A DNA stretch of 64,000 bases from Paenibacillus sp. FSL R7-0345. GTDB lineage: Bacteria > Bacillota > Bacilli > Paenibacillales > Paenibacillaceae. The position numbers and the translations under genes were made by a program. Every line of letters begins with the position of its first letter. Positions within the stretch are counted from its first letter, which is position 1. The DNA lies in NCBI RefSeq assembly GCF_038595055.1, contig NZ_CP152002.1, positions 3,082,501 through 3,146,500 of the forward strand. The letters run 5' to 3'. Below the pieces are notes generated by a model. The model was given only the letters and a program-made list of their open reading frames with translations, was not told the DNA's origin and ran no database searches. This document shows, piece after piece, positions 1-8,454 of this stretch.

Positions 1-1
1 T

Positions 2-781
2 CTGTGCGGCGGCTCGGCGACAGATCTGCCTGAGCAGACTCCGCAGCTGGTCAAGCTGTTCAACACAGTGGACAGCTTCGATACCCACGCCAAGATTCCA
101 GAATTTTATGAAAAAGTAAATGCAGCTGCTCTTGAAGGAGGAAAAGTCGGCGTAATCTCCACCGGCTGGGATCCGGGCCTGTTCTCGATGAACCGCCTGC
201 TGATGCAGTCCGTGCTGGCTGAAGGACATGACTACACCTTCTGGGGTAAAGGCGTAAGCCAGGGTCACTCCGATGCCATCCGCCGTGTGCCTGGGGTGAA
301 AGCCGGTGTGCAGTACACAGTACCGGTTGAAGAAGTTATTGAGCGCATCCGTTCCGGTGAAACACCTGAGCTGGAGACCCGTGAAAAGCACCGCCGCAAC
401 TGTTATGTCGTAGCTGAAGCTGGGGCAGATCAGGATTCCATCCGCGATACCATTGTGAATATGCCGGATTATTTCGCCGATTACGATACGACCGTAACGT
501 TTATTACAGAAGAAGAGCTGACGAGCGAGCATTCCGGAATGCCGCATGGCGGCTTTGTTATCCGCAGCGGTGTTACCGGAAACGGCAACAGACAAATCGC
601 TGAGTTCGGCCTGAAGCTGGACAGCAACCCTGAATTCACCGCCAGCGTGCTGATCGCCTATACCAGAGCGGCTGCCCGCCTCAGTGCGGAAGGCGTTGCC
701 GGAGCCAAGACCGTATTTGATATTCCGCTCGGTTACCTCTCCCCGAAATCGCCGGAAGAGCTGCGCCGTGACCTGCTGTAG
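2..781 (+). CDS. ddh: meso-diaminopimelate dehydrogenase, 5' end outside window
   Basis: The open frame enters at base 2 and encodes about 259 C-terminal residues. It matches the NADP-dependent enzyme that reductively aminates tetrahydrodipicolinate to meso-diaminopimelate in one step, feeding lysine and peptidoglycan synthesis. The family's central block STGWDPGLFSMNRLL and the substrate-domain stretch FWGKGVSQGHSDAIRR are intact, followed by the usual C-terminus. The full enzyme is about 325 residues, so only the N-terminal Rossmann part is missing. A strong terminator follows 30 bases downstream, so this is the last gene of its unit. Confidence 0.93.
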   Translation: MCGGSATDLPEQTPQLVKLFNTVDSFDTHAKIPEFYEKVNAAALEGGKVGVISTGWDPGLFSMNRLLMQSVLAEGHDYTFWGKGVSQGHSDAIRRVPGVKAGVQYTVPVEEVIERIRSGETPELETREKHRRNCYVVAEAGADQDSIRDTIVNMPDYFADYDTTVTFITEEELTSEHSGMPHGGFVIRSGVTGNGNRQIAEFGLKLDSNPEFTASVLIAYTRAAARLSAEGVAGAKTVFDIPLGYLSPKSPEELRRDLL

Positions 782-811
782 TAGCTTAAAAGCTGAATAA
801 ACAACCATAAA

Positions 812-847
812 AACGCGCCGTCAGAAATTCTGAGGCGCGTTTTTTTA
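812..847 (+). terminator. rho-independent terminator after ddh
   Basis: AACGCGCC (812-819) pairs with GGCGCGTT (834-841). An inner TCAG/CTGA pair extends the stem and a T run follows. Confidence 0.9.
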
Positions 848-1119
848 TATGGAAGCTTTGTGAGCAAGTTAAGCGGGAAAATGACATCTAATTCGGTGGA
901 CACTCACCCCTTTGAGCTGGCTAGACGGAAAAACGCCACTTATTTTCACCGCAATCGCCCTCAAAGAGGGAACGGTCTAAAAGAAGTGGCGTTTTTCTAA
1001 TTAATGTTCGGATTGATTGAGATTTCAACGAATGAATTGTGCAAAATCCAACTAAATGCCGGAGATGCCGTCTTGCCGGGCACCAATAGCAGTGGTGTCT
1101 TGGCCGATAGGGACAGGGC
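848..1119. repeat. gene-free stretch with a 14-bp inverted repeat
   Basis: No gene is supported here. The arms GAAAAACGCCACTT (928-941) and AAGTGGCGTTTTTC (984-997) are perfect inverted repeats separated by 42 bases. The upper arm is A-rich and the lower arm ends in T5, so the structure could also terminate transcription on either strand. It could be a copy of a short dispersed intergenic element, but no second copy is visible in the window. Confidence 0.55.
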
Positions 1120-2514
<1,395 letters not shown>

Positions 2515-2581
2515 CTAATTAGGTTTCGATGGCGTATTGGCCATTGCTAAGAATTTAAATGAATTTTACTAAAACCTAACA

Positions 2582-2620
2582 TGGTATTACCAATCAATTC
2601 TTTTTTGATAGCCAATCAAA
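2582..2620. promoter_or_regulatory. two operator-like palindromes upstream of gdhA
   Basis: TGGTA-T-TACCA (2582-2592) is a perfect 5-1-5 palindrome. TTTGAT-agcca-ATCAAA (2604-2620) is a perfect 6-5-6 palindrome. Both sit in the AT-rich region 90-130 bases upstream of the gdhA start, where a regulator of nitrogen metabolism could bind. The regulator is not identifiable. Confidence 0.4.
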
Positions 2621-2689
2621 TAATTCTATAAAACTAACAAACAGTGTTATATTTATACAAACACAGCACGGTTGGCGTGCATTTTTATT

Positions 2690-2735
2690 AATAATAAATA
2701 AAAGGCAGATACAGCTCAGGAGAGCTACATCTGCC
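2690..2735 (-). terminator. terminator of the Sua5 gene
   Basis: GGCAGAT (2704-2710) pairs with ATCTGCC (2729-2735), with an inner AGCTC/GAGCT stem. Read on the minus strand it is followed by a T-rich tail. Confidence 0.85.
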
Positions 2736-2749
2736 CTATAAAACCTTGC

Positions 2750-3937
2750 TTAATCCGTCTGGATAACCGATCCGCCGGCCGCTTTGCGCAGCCGGTTCAT
2801 AATAGCGGAGCCCAGGCCGGAGTCCGGACAAGACTCGGCAATAATAAAGTCTGCCGAGACCTCATCAAAATAACGCAAAGCGCTGTAAAGCGTTCGCGCG
2901 CCCTCTTCAAGTGCCGCCAGATGGCCTAGTGAAACAATATGATCGGCGGCATTGTCTGAATAGCAGGCACGGTGCTCCTCGAACAGGAGCAGGCCGGTCT
3001 TCAGGCCGCGGGCGCGTGCTTCCAGCAGCAGCGCGGCTGCTGTTTCCGCTACACGCTGCTGCGATTCTCCGCTCACGATGGTGAGTGAGCCCTGCGGCGC
3101 ATAATGCGTGTATTTCATGCCCGGCGAGCGCGGCGCCGGGCTGCTGCCTGCGCCGGCGTCAGCTCCGCCGGCCTGCACGGCTCCGCCGGGTTCCCCGGCT
3201 GGCGGAGCCGTGACTGCACCGGCTACTGCCGACAGCTGCTCGGCAGTAATCCCGCCCGGACGGAGGATGACGACGGTCCCGTCCGGCTGCACCTGGACAA
3301 CCGTCGATTCCACGCCGACTCCGGTTGGCCCGTCATCGAGGACCCCGCCGATGTATCCGGCGAGGTCCTCCAGCACATGGGCAGCCGCCGTTGGGCTCGG
3401 CCGCCCGGAACGGTTGGCGCTCGGCGCTGCCACGGGGCAGCCGGAGCGCTCCAGCAGGGCCAGCGCTGCCGGGTGATCCGGCATGCGCACGGCAACGGTG
3501 TCCAGTCCCGCTGTTACACGCGGAGATAGGACACCGGGGCGCACCGGCAGCACCAGGGACAGCGGGCCGGGCCAGAAGGCATCCATCAGCGCAGCGGCGG
3601 CCGGATGGATGTCAGTGACAAGCCCGCCAAGCTGCTCCCGCTTGGCAATATGTACAATCAGCGGGTTGTCGGAGGGCCGGCCTTTGGCGGCGAATACAGC
3701 TTCAACCGCGGCAGTATTCCGTGCATCCGCACCGAGGCCGTAGACGGTTTCCGTCGGAAAAGCGACTGTTCCGCCGCCGGTAAGGATCGCGGCCGCTTCG
3801 GCAAGCGACTGCTGGTCTGCAGCAGAATACTGCCGGTCTGCACCTGAAATACCGGCAGATTCCAGCCGCCAGAAGCGGGTCTCACTGTATGGTTGTGTCC
3901 TTTTTTGGACAGCAAAGGATGAAGGGTCGGACTTCAT
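2750..3937 (-). CDS. threonylcarbamoyl-AMP synthase, Sua5/YrdC family
   Basis: It makes threonylcarbamoyl-AMP from threonine, bicarbonate and ATP for the t6A modification at position 37 of ANN-decoding tRNAs. The YrdC/Sua5 domain shows PTETVYGLG (61-69) and KGRPSDNPL (85-93), the ATP/threonine-binding signatures. A C-terminal Sua5 domain begins around GMKYTHYAP, making this the long two-domain type (YwlC in Bacillus subtilis). At 395 residues it is about 45 longer than usual, because of a non-conserved N-terminal extension. No better downstream start is visible. The region is GC-rich, with an alanine/glycine/proline linker. Confidence 0.92.
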   Translation of the reverse strand: MKSDPSSFAVQKRTQPYSETRFWRLESAGISGADRQYSAADQQSLAEAAAILTGGGTVAFPTETVYGLGADARNTAAVEAVFAAKGRPSDNPLIVHIAKREQLGGLVTDIHPAAAALMDAFWPGPLSLVLPVRPGVLSPRVTAGLDTVAVRMPDHPAALALLERSGCPVAAPSANRSGRPSPTAAAHVLEDLAGYIGGVLDDGPTGVGVESTVVQVQPDGTVVILRPGGITAEQLSAVAGAVTAPPAGEPGGAVQAGGADAGAGSSPAPRSPGMKYTHYAPQGSLTIVSGESQQRVAETAAALLLEARARGLKTGLLLFEEHRACYSDNAADHIVSLGHLAALEEGARTLYSALRYFDEVSADFIIAESCPDSGLGSAIMNRLRKAAGGSVIQTD

Positions 3938-4103
3938 AGTTACATCACGAACTTTCTGTTGGAATTTCTGTACAGCGGACTAAATCCGGTTCAGCTGATC
4001 CTGTAAATAGTAACATAACTTATCGTTAAATTACAGGCATTACCGTGTGTTCCCGCGACGGCAGATGAAGCTGATTTTTTACAGAAACGGTCATAAGGCT
4101 TGA

Positions 4104-4493
4104 AATGGGTACATTACTTTGGATGGAATATTACACGGACAAGCGGTTGATTTTTACGGTACATCCGCTGTGACCGGCGGTAAGCTGTATGTTCCGTATA
4201 CCAGTGTGTTTAAGGCGCTTAGCGTAAAGGCGAACATGAGCCAGTCCAATCCTGATCCGAAATACAACAATAACCGCTTTACCGTATGGTCATTTGTATA
4301 TGGTGATACCACCGTACACATCAAAACTACAGATCCGGCGCAGCTGTTCATTAACGGTAAAAAGTCAGCACAGGCGGTCAAACTGCATAGATATTCTGAC
4401 ACAACCCTGTTCCCGCTGCAGCAGCTCAGTGATCTGCTCGGTATACGCCTGGACTGGAATCAGGCCACTGGTGAAGTGCGGCTCGGAGGCTGA
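4104..4493 (+). pseudogene. remnant of a secreted stalk-domain (copper amine oxidase N-terminal-like) protein
   Basis: The open frame (about 129 codons after the stop at 4101) resembles the stalk domain common on exported Paenibacillus proteins: a strand-rich stretch around LYVPYTSVFKALSV, then FPLQQLSDLLGIRLDW and a final GEVRLGG. There is no ATG start, signal peptide or ribosome binding site. The only starts are ATT or a TTG at 4119, so it looks like the 3' end of a decayed gene. Translation from TTG would give 124 residues without an export signal. Confidence 0.6.
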
Positions 4494-4556
4494 ATAAACA
4501 ATAGTGCCTCTATACAGAATGCCTTCGATTTTTCTCAAATTTAAATGAATTTAGGG

Positions 4557-4585
4557 TTGACACCACCTGACTGGCCGTGTAACAT
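4557..4585 (+). promoter_or_regulatory. SigA promoter of the riboswitch-transporter unit
   Basis: A perfect TTGACA -35 box (4557-4562), a 17-base spacer and TAACAT (4580-4585) as -10 box. Transcription would start near 4592, about 30 bases before the aptamer. Confidence 0.85.
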
Positions 4586-4621
4586 ATGTAAAGTCGTCAT
4601 GCTAATACCTTCAATATGTTC

Positions 4622-4697
4622 TCGTATAACCCCGCAGCCGTTAAGGCATGAAATAGGGCGGGGGTTTCTACAGGAAGCCTATTCTTCCTAACTACGA
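4622..4697 (+). ncRNA. purine-riboswitch-like aptamer with an atypical L2
   Basis: P1 is TCGTA (4622-4626) with TACGA (4693-4697). P2 is CCCCGC (4630-4635) with GCGGGG (4658-4663). J2/3 is the family hallmark GTTTCTAC (4664-4671). P3 is AGGAAG (4672-4677) with CTTCCT (4684-4689). J3/1 is AAC before T4693. By alignment to the xpt aptamer, the U22, U47, U51 and C74 positions (4627, 4665, 4669, 4692) are all kept; C74 predicts a guanine-type pocket. L2 is 22 nt rather than about 7, with an extra GCC/GGC mini-hairpin (4637-4647). AATAGG in L2 (4652-4657) is exactly complementary to the whole L3, CCTATT (4678-4683), giving a six-pair kissing contact. Confidence 0.82.
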
Positions 4698-4744
4698 TGA
4701 TAAAGACGCTTTAAGTGGTCCTTATCCCGGAGTTAGGATTTTTT
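4686..4744 (+). terminator. riboswitch expression platform: terminator exclusive with the aptamer
   Basis: TCCTAACT (4686-4693), made of the P3 3' strand, J3/1 and the first P1 base, is perfectly complementary to AGTTAGGA (4731-4738), which is followed by six T. The loop holds a small AAAG/CTTT hairpin. A ligand-bound aptamer would occupy the 5' arm, so ligand should prevent termination: a predicted ON switch. Confidence 0.75.
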
Positions 4745-4792
4745 GCGTGCTGCGGCAATTCAGAAGTTCAAGATTCAGGAGGCCTATTTAAC

Positions 4793-5749
4793 ATGAAAGA
4801 TATGAAATATTTAGTATCCGTGCTGATCGGAGCGATGAGCTACGGTATTCTGTCAACAATTGTAGTGCTGGCATACGGCGAGGGCTACAAGCTTGGTGAA
4901 GTGGTAGGTGCACAGCTGCTGACCGGCTGTATACTGGCCTGGCTGCTTGCTGCCTTCACCAAGGTGAGAGCAAGCCGCAAGCTGTGCAGCAGCGGAAACA
5001 CACTTCCAGCAGGTAAGACGGCGTTTCAGGCGCTGACCTGGAAACGCCGGCTGCTGCTGATGCTGGCCGGAGCGCCGACTGTAGTAACAGGTCTGCTGTA
5101 TTATCAGTCCCTGCGCTACATTCCGGCATCGCTGGCCATCATTCTGCTGTTCCAGTTCACCTGGATTAGCGTACTGATCCAGGCGGTCAGCAAACGGCAG
5201 CGTCCTGACAAAATCACGATGCTGACCCTGCTGCTGCTGTTCGGCGGCACGCTGCTGGCCGCCGGCATTCTGGGCCAGGGGACGTCACAGTTCAATCTGC
5301 TGGGGGTTGCGCTTGGGCTGCTGTCCGCTGTCAGCTACTCGATGTTCATTATTTTCAGCGGCAAAGCTGTTCCGGCAGCGCACCCGGCATACCGCAGCGC
5401 ATGGATGGTCACCGGCGGCATGGTGCTGCTGTTCATTATGTTCCCGCCGCATTTTATCTTTAACGGTCTCCTGTGGGGACCGCTGCTGCTGTTCGGTTTC
5501 CTGCTGGGACTGTTCGGCGCGTTTATTCCACCGGTCATGTTCGCAATCGGAGTACCGCATATTGGCGGAGGAATGGCCGGAATTCTTGGCGCTGCCGAGC
5601 TTCCGGTAGCTGTACTGATGTCCTCGTTCGTGCTGAATGAGCATGTCAGCGGCCTGCAGTGGATCGGGGTTGTACTGGTTCTGCTGGGCGTTGTGCTGCC
5701 GGAGCTGTATAAGCTTCGCTGGAGAAATTCAGAGGCTGTTGCATCATAA
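4793..5749 (+). CDS. EamA/DMT-family transporter under riboswitch control
   Basis: A 318-residue, highly hydrophobic protein with about ten membrane segments and the two-fold EamA repeat. The cytosolic loop after the second segment is basic (KVRASRKL). The ATG at 4793 is set by AGGAGG at 4777-4782, just after the riboswitch terminator. DMT proteins usually export metabolites. With a guanine-type aptamer that should turn the gene ON, the simplest inference is efflux of a purine base, nucleoside or analogue, analogous to adenine-switched PbuE, which belongs to a different transporter family. The substrate is not readable from sequence. A strong terminator makes the gene monocistronic. Confidence 0.85.
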   Translation: MKDMKYLVSVLIGAMSYGILSTIVVLAYGEGYKLGEVVGAQLLTGCILAWLLAAFTKVRASRKLCSSGNTLPAGKTAFQALTWKRRLLLMLAGAPTVVTGLLYYQSLRYIPASLAIILLFQFTWISVLIQAVSKRQRPDKITMLTLLLLFGGTLLAAGILGQGTSQFNLLGVALGLLSAVSYSMFIIFSGKAVPAAHPAYRSAWMVTGGMVLLFIMFPPHFIFNGLLWGPLLLFGFLLGLFGAFIPPVMFAIGVPHIGGGMAGILGAAELPVAVLMSSFVLNEHVSGLQWIGVVLVLLGVVLPELYKLRWRNSEAVAS

Positions 5750-5766
5750 TGGCTCGTAATTAAAAA

Positions 5767-5814
5767 AAGAGGTGTCTCAAAAGCCGCATACGGCGGACTG
5801 AGGCACCTCTTTTT
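5767..5814 (+). terminator. terminator after the EamA transporter
   Basis: AGAGGTGTCTCA pairs with TGAGGCACCTCT, followed by T5. The A-rich left flank lets it also serve the converging minus-strand fragment. Confidence 0.9.
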
Positions 5815-5832
5815 GCTGATTCAGCCCTGGAA

Positions 5833-6138
5833 TTACTGCTTGCTGCTGCATAGTGCGATATAATTCAAATCTTTGCCTGCGTTATTGAAAAAGCTGTACA
5901 TTTTTTGGAACTGCCCGCGGTTTTCCTTTTTCATGGCATTCCGGAAAATACGCAGCGTACCAAGCAGGCCTTCATCGCGGATCATGCCTTTGATGCTCAT
6001 AAGTGACATTTGCCCGGTCGCATTATCGACCTTCTTGAAGCCGGCAGAGTAGAAGAGTCCTTCCCAATGGGCGACAGTCAGCGGTGTCACGTGTGTGGCA
6101 CGATCCACCCGGAAGTAAAGAATCTTGCGGTTCGGGAT
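5833..6138 (-). pseudogene. C-terminal fragment of a class I SAM-dependent methyltransferase
   Basis: The frame encodes a C-terminal methyltransferase segment (THVTPLTVAHW, then SLMSIKGMIRDEG, ending NYIALCSS) that I associate with UbiE-like class I enzymes. The N-terminal SAM-binding half is absent. Family similarity appears to run a few codons upstream of the GTG at 6108 (ILYFRVDRATH), then meets in-frame TAA. No ribosome binding site is present. With the neighbouring truncated Crp gene it looks like two divergent genes that lost their shared 5' halves in a deletion. Confidence 0.6.
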
Positions 6139-6574
6139 AAGAAGAGATTACTCTTCTGTTCGCAAGAATCCGCCAATTCAAGCGTTAGCTAAGTGGGGAG
6201 AATTCAAGAATGAAATACAGGGCACCATCAGGGATTACGCCAGAAAGGATGTCATCTTCGGGCAGGAGGAGCTGCTCGATTCGGCAGGAATTATTCTGTA
6301 CGGCAATGTACTGCTGTTTAAGGAGAATATCGCGGAGTCACGCTTTATTTTTTCTGAACTGGGAAGCGGGGATATTCTGGGGGAGACGGCGCTGCGCCTT
6401 GAGCAGGAGCCCAGCGGCTATGAGGCGGTAGCAGGATCAGACTGCAGGAGCCTGTTCATCCGGATTAACAGAATCATACGTCCGGGCCGTCAGACCTGCC
6501 AGCTGAGAGCGCGGATTATTGAGAATATGATGGTGCTGCTGGCAGCGGAAGAGCTCTCCCGGATGAAACTGTGA
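6125..6574 (+). pseudogene. truncated Crp/Fnr-type cyclic-nucleotide-binding domain protein
   Basis: Residues from about 28 onward resemble the beta-roll sensor domain of Crp/Fnr regulators (AGIILYGNVLLFKENI, then LGSGDILGETAL). The first 25 or so residues look like junction sequence. The frame stops within the dimerisation helix (RARIIENMMVLLAAEEL), so the helix-turn-helix that should follow is missing. It is 149 residues long against about 220-230 for an intact regulator. With both ends lost, DNA binding is not expected. Confidence 0.6.
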
Positions 6575-6642
6575 TTCATCCATTCCATATATGTCCAATA
6601 GTCTCAATAGGCCAAATCATACAAACTACAGGAGGCTAAGAC

Positions 6643-7575
6643 ATGAAACGACTACAGAAAACTTTGGCGAAAACAGGCAGGGCTGTACTGCTGGGAGCGG
6701 CTATAACCCTTGCGGGAGGCACGTTTACGGCAGGGGCGCAGCCGGTCTCTGCGGCATCAGCAGCTGACGCCCAGGCAGTCTACAATCAGTTCCGTAAATA
6801 TGTCAGCAATCCGTCGAGCCTGGCTCAGGCACGCAAATATCTGATCAACCATATTGATGAAGCCGGCTCCTGGTACGCAACCGTAATGACGCTGCAGCTG
6901 GAAAATGCCCAAAAGGCGGAGCTGGGGCGGTTCTCGGAAAAGATCTATCCGGAACGTGTGCAGAAGGTGCTAATGGAAGCTGACATCACCAATGATCTGA
7001 CCTATACACAGCTGCTGCAGCGGATAAAGGATACAGGAGTCCGCCGGCTCATCGAAGAGACCTGGGATAAAGGGTATAAGCTGGAGAGCAGTGAAGGCAT
7101 GTATTATCCGGTGATGCACTATGAAGGATTTAAGGTATTTAAGCCGTATATCGGCAAAGATATCTCGGCCTATATTGATATCATGGCAACAGAGAGCAAT
7201 AAACCGGCAACTTTTGATGCTGCTGTCGTAATAAGCTGGGATGAGCTGGTCGGCAGAGCGGCAATCATGAGTGATTTTGTACAGGATTATCCAAAATCAA
7301 ACCGCAATGCCGCTGTAAAGGAGGAACTATCCTATACTCTTCCTATGGTGCTGCTGGGAGCAGATAATACCCCTGCCTATGATTACGAGACCAATGAACT
7401 TGACCCTGAGCTCCGTCGGGCCTACGACGATGTCCTGCAGGAGGGTCCCGGTGACAATAAAGTGCTGAATATCATCGCCAAGCTGATTCCGCTGCTGGAT
7501 GCTTCCGGAAATAAACATACTGAAGAGGTTTCAGCCTATCTGGAGCAGGTGGTAGAGAGTTATACTGAACGCTGA
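6643..7575 (+). CDS. secreted protein of unknown function
   Basis: 310 residues, starting at an ATG 8 bases after AGGAGG. Residues 1-38 form a signal peptide with a basic start, a hydrophobic core around AVLLGAAITLAGG and a cleavage site near VSAASA. There is no lipobox. The mature part is mostly charged and probably helical, with YNQFRKYVSNPSSLAQARKYL near its start. I recognise no enzymatic motif. It is flanked by its own terminator, so it is probably monocistronic. Confidence 0.75.
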   Translation: MKRLQKTLAKTGRAVLLGAAITLAGGTFTAGAQPVSAASAADAQAVYNQFRKYVSNPSSLAQARKYLINHIDEAGSWYATVMTLQLENAQKAELGRFSEKIYPERVQKVLMEADITNDLTYTQLLQRIKDTGVRRLIEETWDKGYKLESSEGMYYPVMHYEGFKVFKPYIGKDISAYIDIMATESNKPATFDAAVVISWDELVGRAAIMSDFVQDYPKSNRNAAVKEELSYTLPMVLLGADNTPAYDYETNELDPELRRAYDDVLQEGPGDNKVLNIIAKLIPLLDASGNKHTEEVSAYLEQVVESYTER

Positions 7576-7587
7576 TCTATTAAAAAG

Positions 7588-7625
7588 GCAAAAAGTAGCT
7601 GTCGTTAGCAGGCAGCTCTTTTTAG
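7588..7625 (+). terminator. terminator after the secreted protein gene
   Basis: AAAAAGTAGCTG pairs imperfectly with CAGCTCTTTTT across a 10-11 base loop. Confidence 0.7.
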
Positions 7626-7761
7626 TCAATAAACAAGAATAAAGTCCGGGTTTACGTTTTAATTCATTATTTTAGATTGTTTCAGCCAGTCTCCATCAGG
7701 GTATTAGATAGTTTAATGTCCTGGGCAGCTTTAGGATAATATCATCAGGAGGTATTTGTTC

Positions 7762-8262
7762 GTGTCTATACATACTTATTTAACTAAACCGCTTCTCACC
7801 GGGGCTCTAATGCTGGCATTAACCGCCTGCAGCTCAGCCGCCGAGCCGGAGCAATCCGGTTTAGACAGCCTGCAGGAGCGTACGGCTGTACTGGAACAGG
7901 AGCTTGCCATGCAAAAGCAGCAGATTGCGGAGCTGGAGCAGCAGCTTGCTGCACTGCAGGCAGAGGGCATAGCCGCTCCGTTGCCATCTTCTGAAGCCAG
8001 TCCCTCCACCGGAACTTCCGGAAACGGGCCGGCAGGCCAAGGTGATGATGTAAGGATTACCTTTGCGCAATATCAGCAGCTCAGCATCGGTATGACCTAT
8101 GATGAGGTGCGTGCAATCATCGGCGGAGACGGCCAGGCGCTAAGTGAATCTGAAGGGATGATCGTTTATTCCTACTTGGGTTCCGCGTATACAGGAGGCA
8201 ATGCCGTGCTTACCTTTTCTGAAGGCAAGCTGCTGAACAAGGCACAGAGCGGCCTGAAATAA
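7762..8262 (+). CDS. lipoprotein with coiled coil and SmpA/DUF3862-like domain
   Basis: 166 residues from GTG at 7762, which lies 9 bases after AGGAGG (the TTG at 7756 is too close). The signal peptide ends in the lipobox LTAC, so the product is lipid-anchored outside the membrane. Residues about 33-72 are a Q/E/L-rich coiled coil. After a Ser/Gly/Pro linker comes a small C-terminal fold with ITFAQYQQLSIGMTYDEV and GGDGQALSE, resembling the BamE/SmpA-like repeats found on Firmicute lipoproteins. The molecular role is unknown; a protein-protein interaction is likely. Confidence 0.75.
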   Translation: MSIHTYLTKPLLTGALMLALTACSSAAEPEQSGLDSLQERTAVLEQELAMQKQQIAELEQQLAALQAEGIAAPLPSSEASPSTGTSGNGPAGQGDDVRITFAQYQQLSIGMTYDEVRAIIGGDGQALSESEGMIVYSYLGSAYTGGNAVLTFSEGKLLNKAQSGLK

Positions 8263-8263
8263 A

Positions 8264-8313
8264 AAAAAGGACTGAACAGCATGCCCGTAAGGGGAATGGT
8301 TCAGTCCTTTTTT
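8264..8313 (+). terminator. terminator after the lipoprotein gene
   Basis: AAAGGACTGAAC pairs with GTTCAGTCCTTT, then a T run. Confidence 0.92.
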
Positions 8314-8454
8314 GATATAAAAAAATACCTTGTTTGTGAATAAAGTGTGACATTTATAAAATTAGTATCTCTATTATACCATAAAATTACATAAAAATCA
8401 AGTATTGTTTGTTGGGATGGCTGGATGATACAACTGGAGTGAGGTGATAAAAGG

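Noticed and set aside
2640..2695. plus-strand terminator at GCACGgttggCGTGC followed by T5
   Set aside because: There is no plus-strand gene upstream for it to terminate, and the stem is short. It may be chance in an AT-rich region.
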